A DNA stretch of 64,000 nt. Origin: Salegentibacter flavus. Lineage in GTDB: Bacteria > Bacteroidota > Bacteroidia > Flavobacteriales > Flavobacteriaceae. Position 1 is the stretch's first letter. The number at the start of each line of letters is the position of its first letter. The stretch spans positions 372,001-436,000 of the forward strand of contig NZ_FOVL01000001.1 of assembly GCF_900115145.1 (NCBI RefSeq), given 5' to 3'. The position numbers and the translations under genes were made by a program. A model generated the notes under the pieces. It was not told the origin of the DNA. It saw only the letters and a list, made by a program, of their open reading frames with translations, and ran no database searches. Positions 52,556 through 60,073 of the stretch are shown one piece after another.

Positions 52556-53029
52556 ATGAAAAGAACTTTACTCCTGCTTTTACCAATATTCTTGTTTTCC
52601 TGTAATTTCGAGACCAAAAAGATCTCTTCGGAAGAAGTATTGGAACTCGAATCCCAAACCCTCAACTGGAAGGAAGTAGACCAGTATCCCGCTTTTGAAG
52701 ACTGCCAGGATGAAACCGAACTCACTGCTGCCCGAGATTGTTTTGAGCGGGAAGTTGCCGAAAATGTATATGCTTACCTTGCCAAACAGCAACCTGTGGT
52801 TACTGAAGCTATTAACGATACCTTATTTATGTATTTAAAGATAAGCAAGGAAGGCAGGCCTGAGATCGATTCGGTAGAGATCGATTCCATCACCACAAAG
52901 CAGTTGCCCGAAATCAGAAGTTGGCTAACTCAAAGTATCGATTCCCTGCCAAAAATTTATCCCGCCAGCAAACGAGGCATTCCGGTGTCTTCGGTATTTA
53001 AAATGCCGATTGTTATTAAGGCTGAGTAA
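52556..53029 (+). CDS. Lipoprotein with TonB_C-like domain
   Basis: From the ATG at 52556 the protein is 157 residues, with a lipoprotein signal (LPIFLFSC, acylated Cys about 16). The rest follows the pattern of the TonB C-terminal domain (YPAFEDCQDE, CFEREVAENVYAYLAK, MYLKISKEGRPEIDSVEI, FKMPIVIK), like the tail of the M56 protein at 47446-48876. It has no transmembrane energy-transducing helix, so it is probably not a working TonB; an envelope-localised binding role is inferred. A TTG at 52550 is a less likely start. Confidence 0.75.
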   Translation: MKRTLLLLLPIFLFSCNFETKKISSEEVLELESQTLNWKEVDQYPAFEDCQDETELTAARDCFEREVAENVYAYLAKQQPVVTEAINDTLFMYLKISKEGRPEIDSVEIDSITTKQLPEIRSWLTQSIDSLPKIYPASKRGIPVSSVFKMPIVIKAE

Positions 53030-53033
53030 CTTT

Positions 53034-53285
53034 TTACACGCCAAGCATCATCTCATCAAAATCAACCACCTGTTTATTCTTATAATCATTAAGTAGGTTA
53101 CATATTAGGGTTCCTATGGCATTATGGCGTTCCTGTGCCTTAGCCATAAACTGTATTTTACTCCATCCCCTAATATCGCATACCATCATTCCTTTGGCAT
53201 CCCGAATGGTTTGTGCCGATTCTTCATAACGAACCGGGAAATCGATAGTAGATATTGCCAGTAGATTCTTCTCAGTAGTTGTCAT
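53034..53285 (-). CDS. Small soluble protein, unknown function
   Basis: The 83-residue protein has no signal peptide or membrane helix. Features are an amphipathic helix (RYEESAQTIRDAKGM), a Trp-containing loop (DIRGWSKIQFMAKAQERHNA) and a hydrophobic C-terminal helix. I do not recognise a family. It converges with the lipoprotein gene (4-bp gap) and has about 100 bp of AT-rich sequence upstream. A real gene is likely from its codon pattern and clean start, but this is a judgement. Confidence 0.6.
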   Translation of the reverse strand: MTTTEKNLLAISTIDFPVRYEESAQTIRDAKGMMVCDIRGWSKIQFMAKAQERHNAIGTLICNLLNDYKNKQVVDFDEMMLGV

Positions 53286-53387
53286 AACTTATTTTTTTGT
53301 AAAAATAAGTCTGGCATCTGCTTTAGGGGTTATCCTAATATTAAAGTAAACTGAAGAGGTATTAAAGTATGGTTAATAATGGGGTTT

Positions 53388-53678
53388 TTATCCGTCGAAA
53401 CAGCTTCCAATTACCACATTCCACTTTCGAACCTCCCATTTTTCAATGAGTCCGTTTTGAACATAGGGATCATTTTCTGCAAAGCTTTTAACTGCTTCTT
53501 TAGATTCCGCTCTGAACACCAAAAGTGCTTCATCGGCGGGGTCTTCCATAGCGCCGCCTAAAACTAATGAACCATCTTCAGCAGCAATTTCAGCCAGTTT
53601 TAAATGCTCGTTTCTATATTTTCCACGTTCCTCAAGGTAGGTTGAGATGGGTTTGTATTTTAAAATATAATATTCCAT
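53388..53678 (-). CDS. YciI-family protein
   Basis: The 96-residue protein fits the YciI dimeric alpha-beta barrel family: YYILKYKPI at the start, HLKLAEIAAEDGSLVLGGAM and a DPADEALLVFRAESKEAVKSF stretch (given as separate blocks), FAENDPYVQNGLIEKWEVRKW at the end. Family members are small cytoplasmic enzymes or ligand binders without a single known reaction. It lies between the small unknown gene and a glycosyltransferase, 27 bp downstream of the latter on the same strand. Confidence 0.85.
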   Translation of the reverse strand: MEYYILKYKPISTYLEERGKYRNEHLKLAEIAAEDGSLVLGGAMEDPADEALLVFRAESKEAVKSFAENDPYVQNGLIEKWEVRKWNVVIGSCFDG

Positions 53679-53705
53679 AGTTTCGATTTTTAAATGCCGG
53701 TCCTT

Positions 53706-54863
53706 CTAACTTCTGAATTTCCTTCCTTTCCATTCATATCCCGAAACCAGCGATTTCAGTGCGACATAGGTCGAGAAAAAAGGATAGGCCAGACTGCTCC
53801 AAAAAAAACTGCGCAGTACCTCTTCCCGCTTAAAGAATTTTGCTGAAAGATATAACAGCGCAAAGTCAACATTAAATTTAAGAAGAAAAATGATCAAAAC
53901 CGGGTAGTAAGGCCAGATTTCCATCAAGGCCAGAACCGCTCCCACCAGGAGTCCGACGTTCATTAACAACACAATGGCTCCCGCAAATTTAGAGAACAGA
54001 CTTTTATAAGCCGGTGCCTTTGCTGCCCAGCGAATCCGCTGAGAGATCAATGCACGAAAACTCTTCTGGGATTGGGTCTGCACAGTGGCCTCCTGACTCT
54101 TTAGAAAATTTACCTTGTATTTTTTCTGCTGAAATTTCTGAAGCAAAAACACATCATCCCCGCTGGCGATTTCATTATTGCCGCTGAAACCACCTGCTTC
54201 CAGAAACGCATCTTTTCTATAACACAAATTCGCTCCGTTACACATAAAAGCCTGTTCGATTCCAAAAGCGCCCGCTCCTGCAGCCTGGAGACTTAAAACA
54301 TCCAGCTCCTCAAAAGCCCGGAAAGGCTTCACATTTCTCCCCTCTTCGGGGGGAGTTATAGGGGGGCTGGGAGGAATGAGGGAAACCGGTCCTGCTACTA
54401 ATGCAGCCTGTGTATTTTTAATAAAATCATTTAAAGTCTGCAGCCATAATTTTGGCACCCGGCAATCGGCATCGGTGGTGAGGATGTATTTGAATTCAGC
54501 TTTCTCAATTGCTGTGGTAATCGCATCTTTTTTAGGAGAATTCGATTGGCGGTTATTTTCCAGAATTTTTATGGAAAACTCCGGGTAATTCTGCTGAAAA
54601 TTTTTGCAAATTTCTACTGAATCATCTTCCGAAGCATCATTAATCAGTGAAATTTCAAATTTATCGGCGGGGTATTGCAGTTCTGCCAGGGATTTTAGTA
54701 AAACGGGTAAATTTTCACCCTCGTTTCTGAATGGGATAATGATCGAAAACCCGGTTTCCGCAGTGGAAAAATTAGATGAAAATTCAGGGATTTGCTGCCA
54801 GCCATAGATCAGGGAGATCATCAGTATGAGGTAAGCGATACTTATGAATACGAAAATTATCAT
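53706..54863 (-). CDS. Membrane family 2 glycosyltransferase with an in-frame repeat insertion
   Basis: The 385-residue enzyme has an N-terminal transmembrane helix (about 2-21), a GT-A domain with INDASED (74-80), the metal-binding TTDADC (129-134), a GDDVFLLQ motif and QRIRW, and two or three C-terminal helices. It resembles the glycosyltransferase at 6008-7111. Residues about 163-179 (IPPSPPITPPEEGRNVK) are Pro-rich and out of keeping with the fold. They are encoded by a hairpin-forming GC-rich stretch (54331-54375) that looks like a dispersed repeat inserted in frame. Confidence 0.88.
   Translation of the reverse strand: MIIFVFISIAYLILMISLIYGWQQIPEFSSNFSTAETGFSIIIPFRNEGENLPVLLKSLAELQYPADKFEISLINDASEDDSVEICKNFQQNYPEFSIKILENNRQSNSPKKDAITTAIEKAEFKYILTTDADCRVPKLWLQTLNDFIKNTQAALVAGPVSLIPPSPPITPPEEGRNVKPFRAFEELDVLSLQAAGAGAFGIEQAFMCNGANLCYRKDAFLEAGGFSGNNEIASGDDVFLLQKFQQKKYKVNFLKSQEATVQTQSQKSFRALISQRIRWAAKAPAYKSLFSKFAGAIVLLMNVGLLVGAVLALMEIWPYYPVLIIFLLKFNVDFALLYLSAKFFKREEVLRSFFWSSLAYPFFSTYVALKSLVSGYEWKGRKFRS
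54331..54375. repeat. GC-rich palindromic repeat inserted in a coding region
   Basis: The stretch contains the hairpin CTCCCC (54337-54342) with GGGGAG (54350-54355) around TCTTCGG, followed by runs of G. Its composition is unlike the flanking gene. It keeps the reading frame of the glycosyltransferase and adds a Pro-rich loop of about 15-17 residues. Confidence 0.6.
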
Positions 54864-54880
54864 TGGGCCTTAGAATTCCT

Positions 54881-54888
54881 TAGCTTTG
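54881..54888 (+). promoter_or_regulatory. -7 element for ruvC
   Basis: TAGCTTTG is a perfect TAnnTTTG match. Transcription would start near 54895, just before a perfect 14-bp palindrome (54901-54914) and about 48 bases before the TTG start codon. Confidence 0.5.
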
Positions 54889-54900
54889 CCTGGTTGCCCG

Positions 54901-54914
54901 AAATTACGTAATTT
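54901..54914. promoter_or_regulatory. Perfect palindrome at the ruvC transcription start
   Basis: AAATTACGTAATTT is a perfect 14-bp palindrome 12 bases after the -7 box. The place suits a repressor operator; it does not match a LexA box I know. The regulator is unknown. Confidence 0.35.
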
Positions 54915-54942
54915 TTGACGGCTTTAACCCCCAACTGCGATT

Positions 54943-55494
54943 TTGAAAAGAGAAAGGATCATATTAGGTATCGACCCCGGAACCACGATTATGGGCTTCG
55001 GACTCATAAAGGTGGAAAATAAAAAGATGGAGTTCCTGCAACTCAACGAACTGCAACTCAGTAAATATTCCGATCCGTATATCAAATTAAAGCTCATTTT
55101 TGAGCGCACCATAGAACTCATCGACACCTATAATCCTGACGAGATTGCCATTGAAGCTCCTTTTTTTGGGAAAAATGTACAGTCTATGCTGAAATTGGGG
55201 CGGGCTCAGGGGGTGGCAATGGCCGCCGGACTCTCACGTCAAATCCCCATCACCGAATACCTTCCGAAGAAAATAAAGATGGCCATCACCGGGAATGGTA
55301 ACGCCAGCAAGGAACAGGTGGCCAGGATGCTGCAAAGTCTGCTTAACTTGAAATCTTTACCCAAAAATCTCGACTCAACCGATGGGCTTGCTGCGGCAGT
55401 TTGTCATTTCTATAATTCAGGCCGCACCGAGATCGGTAAAAGCTACAGCGGTTGGGATGCGTTTGTGAAACAAAATCCGAATAAAATTAAGTAG
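54943..55494 (+). CDS. ruvC: Holliday junction resolvase RuvC
   Basis: RuvC cuts Holliday junctions after RuvAB branch migration. The 183-residue protein has the RNase H-like fold with the catalytic Asp11 in LGIDPGTTIMGFG, the glutamate in IEAPFFGKNVQS, and the distal acidic region STDGLAAAVCHFYN. The start is TTG at 54943: a stop codon lies six codons upstream and no ATG is available before the conserved N-terminus. It precedes hemW by 25 bp on the same strand. Confidence 0.95.
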   Translation: MKRERIILGIDPGTTIMGFGLIKVENKKMEFLQLNELQLSKYSDPYIKLKLIFERTIELIDTYNPDEIAIEAPFFGKNVQSMLKLGRAQGVAMAAGLSRQIPITEYLPKKIKMAITGNGNASKEQVARMLQSLLNLKSLPKNLDSTDGLAAAVCHFYNSGRTEIGKSYSGWDAFVKQNPNKIK

Positions 55495-55519
55495 GTTTCA
55501 AATCTTCAAAATAGATAAA

Positions 55520-56647
55520 ATGTCTGCCATTTATATCCACATTCCTTTCTGCAAACAGGCTTGTCATTACTGCGATTTCCATTTTTCGACTTCCCTAAAA
55601 AAGAAAGGTCGGGTAGTGGAGATGCTTTGTCGGGAACTGGAACTTCGGAAGGATGAACTACCGGGGGCAGAATACCAAACCATCTATTTTGGCGGGGGAA
55701 CGCCCAGTTTGCTGTCTTCACAAAACCTCGAAAGCATTTTTGAAACAATTTATTCGAATTACAACATTGCAGAAAATCCCGAGATCACCCTTGAGGCCAA
55801 TCCTGATGATCTTTCCGAAGAAAAGATAAAAATGCTGGCCGCTTCAAAGATCAATCGGCTAAGCATTGGCGTACAGTCATTTTTTGAAGAAGACCTGAAA
55901 TTGATGAACCGCGCGCATAATGCAGGAGAAGCCCGGGAAAGCATTCAGCTGGCGAAAAGGTATTTTGATAATATTTCCATCGACCTAATTTACGGGGTGC
56001 CCGGGATGAGCGATGAGCGCTGGAAGGAAAACTTAAAGATTGCCCTGGAGCTTGGCGTGCCTCATATTTCAAGTTACGCCCTTACCGTAGAACCCAATAC
56101 CGCCCTTCAGAAATTTATCGAAAAAGGCAAGATTAAACCGGTTGATGATGAAGCCGCCCGGCGACATTTTGAGATACTGGTGGAAACCCTCACCAAAAAC
56201 GGATTTGAACATTACGAATTTTCTAATTTCGAAAAACCGGGCTATTTTTCACAAAACAACACTGCCTACTGGCTGGGTAAACCTTATCTGGGCATTGGAC
56301 CTTCGGCACATTCCTACGATGGAAATGTGAGGAAATGGAATGTGAACAACAATAGCCTTTACATTAAGGCGATGGAGAAAGATCAGCTTCCGCAGCAAAC
56401 CGAAGAACTCTCCACCGCCGATAAGTACAACGAATATGTGATGACCCGCCTTCGTACTAAATTCGGCGTTTCCCTTTCGGAAGTAGAAGAAAAATTTGGA
56501 ACTGACTATAAACAGCATTTTTTAAAATATGCAGCCCCCCATAAGCAAAAACAACTTCTGGAAGAACGAGATGGCGTTTTCCATATCACCGCTAAAGGGA
56601 AATTCCTGAGTGACGGCATTGCCGCCGATCTTTTCTACCTGGATTAA
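55520..56647 (+). CDS. hemW: HemW-like radical SAM heme chaperone
   Basis: The 375-residue protein has the radical-SAM cysteines 11, 15 and 18 (CKQACHYC), then YFGGGTPSLL, a conserved HemN/HemW block (LSIGVQSFFEEDLKLMNR) and a C-terminal HemN_C domain (about 300-375). The residues that distinguish true coproporphyrinogen III dehydrogenase from HemW are not certain by eye, but the shorter N-terminus starting directly with IYIHIPFC favours HemW, a heme chaperone. It follows ruvC closely. Confidence 0.9.
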   Translation: MSAIYIHIPFCKQACHYCDFHFSTSLKKKGRVVEMLCRELELRKDELPGAEYQTIYFGGGTPSLLSSQNLESIFETIYSNYNIAENPEITLEANPDDLSEEKIKMLAASKINRLSIGVQSFFEEDLKLMNRAHNAGEARESIQLAKRYFDNISIDLIYGVPGMSDERWKENLKIALELGVPHISSYALTVEPNTALQKFIEKGKIKPVDDEAARRHFEILVETLTKNGFEHYEFSNFEKPGYFSQNNTAYWLGKPYLGIGPSAHSYDGNVRKWNVNNNSLYIKAMEKDQLPQQTEELSTADKYNEYVMTRLRTKFGVSLSEVEEKFGTDYKQHFLKYAAPHKQKQLLEERDGVFHITAKGKFLSDGIAADLFYLD

Positions 56648-56700
56648 AAGCCTACACATATTCTTAAAATTGTTTCTTCGCCTTTTCGTAATTTTACCAG

Positions 56701-57444
56701 ATGCTGGCGAACATCATTCATAAAGACAAAACTTATCACATAGATCTTTCCAAAGCCCTTGATATTTCTTTGAGTTTACGGGGAGATGCAAAAAATCCCG
56801 TGGCCTGGTACCTTGGAGCTCCGGTCATAGAGCCGGTGAAAGACGGCGATTTTATCGGGAAGGTTTCTGAAGGCGCTGCCGTGAATTTTAATAACGTGAA
56901 ATTCAATCCGCACGCCCACGGGACACATACTGAGTGTGTGGGACATATCTCGCTGGAATTTCACAGTATAAATCAGACTTTAAAGAACTTTTTTTTTACG
57001 GCGAAACTTATTTCGGTAGAACCGGAAAGTTGGTTGGAAGACTTTGTGATAACCGAAGAAATTCTCCGAAAGCATTTTCAGAAAGATGAAGCTGAAGCCC
57101 TGGTAATACGAACTTCACCCAATTATATCGAAAAACGTAGCCGCAAATATTCCAATACCAATTGGCCATATTTAACTGAAGATGGCGCAATTTACCTCCG
57201 TAATTGCGGAGTACAGCATTTGCTTATAGATCTGCCCTCGGTTGATAAGGAAAAGGACGGAGGCAAGTTGCTGGCGCATAAAGCCTTTTGGAATTACCCT
57301 AAAAATACCCGTTTCGATGCTACAATTACCGAACTGGTGTATGTGCCGAATTCTATAGGCGATGGGAATTATCTTTTAAATCTGCAGATCGCCTCTTTTG
57401 AAAATGATGCTGCACCTTCCAAACCTGTTTTATATAAAATATAG
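56701..57444 (+). CDS. Cyclase-family (kynurenine formamidase-like) metal hydrolase
   Basis: The 247-residue protein carries the cyclase-family metal signature at 71-78 (HAHGTHTE, followed by CVGH), close to the HxGTHxDxPxH form, though the usual Asp is Glu here. IRTSPNYIEKRS, RNCGVQHLLIDLPSVDKEKD and a late LVYVPNSI block fit the same family. It probably hydrolyses an amide such as N-formylkynurenine, but no tryptophan-degradation genes are near. It precedes the DUF4260 gene by 5 bp. Confidence 0.85.
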   Translation: MLANIIHKDKTYHIDLSKALDISLSLRGDAKNPVAWYLGAPVIEPVKDGDFIGKVSEGAAVNFNNVKFNPHAHGTHTECVGHISLEFHSINQTLKNFFFTAKLISVEPESWLEDFVITEEILRKHFQKDEAEALVIRTSPNYIEKRSRKYSNTNWPYLTEDGAIYLRNCGVQHLLIDLPSVDKEKDGGKLLAHKAFWNYPKNTRFDATITELVYVPNSIGDGNYLLNLQIASFENDAAPSKPVLYKI

Positions 57445-57449
57445 TAATA

Positions 57450-57800
57450 ATGAAACTAACCTTAAAACTCGAAGAACTCGCGATGTTACTTCTTGGAATA
57501 TTGGCCTTTAGTTTACTCGATTTTGCCTGGTGGTGGTTTTTGGTGCTATTTCTCGTTCCAGATCTTGGAATGCTGGGCTATCTCTTCGGAAATAAATCTG
57601 GTGCACTGTTATACAATCTGTTTCACCACAAGGGGCTCGCCATTTTAATTTGGCTTTTAGGCTTCAGTCTGGAGAACCAAATTTTTCAATTAATAGGCGT
57701 GATTTTATTTGCCCACGCTTCATTTGACCGAATGCTGGGCTACGGACTCAAGTATGAAACCGGATTTAAATTCACCCATTTGGGTGAAATTGGCAAGTAG
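57450..57800 (+). CDS. DUF4260 small membrane protein
   Basis: The 116-residue protein has three or four hydrophobic helices and the family's pattern LEELAMLLLGILAFSLLDF, LFLVPDLGMLGYLFG, YNLFHHKG and FAHASFDRMLGYGLKY. The conserved histidines and aspartate within membrane-near loops hint at metal binding, but no function is known. Its stop codon is followed immediately by a palindromic repeat. Confidence 0.85.
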   Translation: MKLTLKLEELAMLLLGILAFSLLDFAWWWFLVLFLVPDLGMLGYLFGNKSGALLYNLFHHKGLAILIWLLGFSLENQIFQLIGVILFAHASFDRMLGYGLKYETGFKFTHLGEIGK

Positions 57801-57823
57801 ATTTCCGCCTTCGCGGAAATGAC
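57801..57823. repeat. Palindromic repeat between DUF4260 and YjbR-like genes
   Basis: ATTTCCGC-cttc-GCGGAAAT followed by GAC begins directly after the DUF4260 stop codon and ends next to the first ATG of the following frame. It has the same structure as 47049-47071. Confidence 0.8.
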
Positions 57824-57835
57824 ATGTATTATTTT

Positions 57836-58198
57836 ATGGACATAGAAACTTTTAGAAATTATTGTCTCAGCAAAAAAGGCGTGACCGAAGAACTTCCTTT
57901 CGGTCCCGATACTCTTGTTTTTAAAGTAATGGGGAAGATGTTTGCTCTTGCCGGATTGGATGAAGTTCCCTTAACAGTCAACCTGAAATGCGATCCCGAT
58001 CACACCCTGGAATTACGGGAAACCTACGGCAGTCACATCCTTCCCGGGTATCATATGAATAAAAAACACTGGAATAGCCTTATCTTAGACGGATATTTAG
58101 AAAAAACGCTGGTTCTTGAACTCATCGATCACTCCTATGATCTTGTGGTGCAGAGTCTAACAAAGAAACTACAGCAGGAACTACAAAATTTACAATGA
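57836..58198 (+). CDS. MmcQ/YjbR-family protein
   Basis: From the ATG at 57836 the protein is 120 residues and begins MDIETFRNYCLSKKGVTEEL, the usual family start. FGPDTLVFKVMGKMFAL, the NLKCDP block and GYHMNKKHWNSLILDG are family landmarks. An ATG at 57824 touches the repeat and adds four unrelated residues. These small double-wing proteins are thought to bind DNA or nucleotides, without a settled role. It overlaps the MutS-like gene by 4 bp (ATGA). Confidence 0.88.
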   Translation: MDIETFRNYCLSKKGVTEELPFGPDTLVFKVMGKMFALAGLDEVPLTVNLKCDPDHTLELRETYGSHILPGYHMNKKHWNSLILDGYLEKTLVLELIDHSYDLVVQSLTKKLQQELQNLQ

Positions 58199-59973
58199 AA
58201 CAAGCTTTAGAATTTTATATAGATCAGAAAGAGACTCATCAATTTCAACTCAACCAATTATCCCGGAAACTTCTTTTCTCAAGTCTATTGAGGTTGCTGG
58301 TATTTTTGATCATCACTTTTTCGGTTTATTATTTCTTCGGAAATATGAATGTATTGGTGCCGGTGGTAATTGGCGGGATCGCGCTTTTTCTGTTTCTTGT
58401 TTCCCGCCACAGCGACCTCAAGGATAAAGCCGATAAGCAAAAAGAACTTATCAGACTAAATGAACTGGAGATAGACATCCTGAAAACCCGGGATTTCCAG
58501 GATCTTCCCGAAGGAACTGAGTTTGAAGATCCTAAGCACGCATTTGGGCAGGATATCGATCTCTTCGGAAGAGGTTCTTTCTTTCAGTATCTCAATCGCA
58601 CAGCACTTTACGAAGGCGCCAAAAAACTGGCGGCTATGCTTACTGAAAATTCTATTGAGGGAATTCCGAAAAAGCAGGAGGCCATAAAAGAATTGGAGCA
58701 GAAACCTAAATGGCGCCAGGAATTCACTGCCCTTGCCCGTCTGGTTAAAACCGAAACTCCGTCTAATACCGTAGTGCAATGGTTAAAAAAATATAGGAAT
58801 TTTGTGCCCGCTTATATGAAATGGCTGCCTACGGTTTTTTCAGTGCTTTCGCTACTTGTGATCGCAGGCTATTCCCTGGATTATTTCAAAGGGATTCATC
58901 TTTTTCTTTGGTTTCTTGCTGGGCTATTATATACGGGCATCTATCTGAAAAAGATCAATTTGCTTTCAGGCAGTGTGAGCAAGGTGCAGGATACCTTTCA
59001 CCAATATCACCATTTACTGGCATTGCTGGAAAATGAAGAATTTTCTTCCGAAATTCTGCAAAAGAATAAGGAGCTTATCCGTTCAGAAAAGAAGAAAGCC
59101 TCTGCCATTTTCAAGGAATTTTCCAAAGCCATTGATGCTCTGGATCAGCGTAACAATATGCTGTTTGGGATCTTCGCCAACGGATTTCTGCTTTGGGACC
59201 TACGCCAGAGCTATAAACTGGAAAAATGGATATCCGCCTACAGGCAGAATGTGACGCACTGGTTTGAGGTGATAGAAACCATCGATGCCCTGAACTCCCT
59301 GGGGAACTTTTCCTTTAACCATCCGGAATATGTCTTTCCGGAGATCAATGCTGAAGAAAACCGAATTTCAGCAACAGTCCTGGCTCACCCCTTACTGGAT
59401 CCTGAGAAAAGAGTGGCTAACGATTTCAGCATAAATAACGAGGAATTCTTTATCATCACCGGCGCAAATATGGCTGGGAAAAGTACCTTTTTGCGCACAG
59501 TTTCCCTTCAGATCCTGATGAGTAATATCGGTTTGCCCGTGTGTGCCGAAAGCTGTAGATATTCGCCGATTAAACTCATCACCAGTATGCGCACCAGCGA
59601 TTCACTGAGCGATGATGAATCCTATTTCTTTTCAGAATTAAAGCGACTAAAATTCATCGTAGATGAGATCAAAACCGACAGGTATTTCATCATTCTCGAT
59701 GAGATCCTGAAAGGCACCAACAGCAGCGATAAGGCTATCGGCTCGAAGAAATTCATACGGAAACTGGTAAGATCAAAGTCTACCGGGATCATCGCTACTC
59801 ACGACCTGAGCCTCTGCGAGATCACCGCTGAATTACCACAGGTGAAAAATCATTATTTTGATGCTGAAATTGTAAACGATGAGTTGTTTTTCGACTATAA
59901 GTTTAAAGATGGAGTTTGCCAGAATATGAATGCCTCGTTTTTACTTCGAAAAATGGAAATTGTGGATGATTAG
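58195..59973 (+). CDS. Membrane-associated MutS-like ATPase
   Basis: The 592-residue protein has two transmembrane helices near the N-terminus (about 28-47 and 53-70) and probably two more (about 212-250), then a helical core and a MutS-type ATPase domain with Walker A GANMAGKST (423-431), Asp502-Glu503 of Walker B, and LKGTNSSDKAIGS. The mismatch-recognition domain of MutS is missing, so it is not a classic repair protein. Such membrane MutS homologues are common in Bacteroidota; the function is not established. It is coupled to the YjbR-like gene. Confidence 0.88.
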   Translation: MKQALEFYIDQKETHQFQLNQLSRKLLFSSLLRLLVFLIITFSVYYFFGNMNVLVPVVIGGIALFLFLVSRHSDLKDKADKQKELIRLNELEIDILKTRDFQDLPEGTEFEDPKHAFGQDIDLFGRGSFFQYLNRTALYEGAKKLAAMLTENSIEGIPKKQEAIKELEQKPKWRQEFTALARLVKTETPSNTVVQWLKKYRNFVPAYMKWLPTVFSVLSLLVIAGYSLDYFKGIHLFLWFLAGLLYTGIYLKKINLLSGSVSKVQDTFHQYHHLLALLENEEFSSEILQKNKELIRSEKKKASAIFKEFSKAIDALDQRNNMLFGIFANGFLLWDLRQSYKLEKWISAYRQNVTHWFEVIETIDALNSLGNFSFNHPEYVFPEINAEENRISATVLAHPLLDPEKRVANDFSINNEEFFIITGANMAGKSTFLRTVSLQILMSNIGLPVCAESCRYSPIKLITSMRTSDSLSDDESYFFSELKRLKFIVDEIKTDRYFIILDEILKGTNSSDKAIGSKKFIRKLVRSKSTGIIATHDLSLCEITAELPQVKNHYFDAEIVNDELFFDYKFKDGVCQNMNASFLLRKMEIVDD

Positions 59974-60001
59974 TTCTCGACTACCCTGTATCAAAGGAAC
60001 G

Positions 60002-60043
60002 TCATACCGTTCCGATAGCTATCGGAATGATCCGGTATCTCAT
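60002..60043. repeat. Palindromic element between the MutS-like and YdjM-like genes
   Basis: A perfect 18-bp palindrome, TTCCGATAGCTATCGGAA (60010-60027), is flanked by TCATACCG on the left and CGGTATCTCA on the right, so a longer imperfect hairpin can form. It may act as a terminator or be a dispersed repeat of flavobacterial type. Confidence 0.6.
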
Positions 60044-60073
60044 TCTGGTTTTTTTAATTTTTTTAAAATATAA

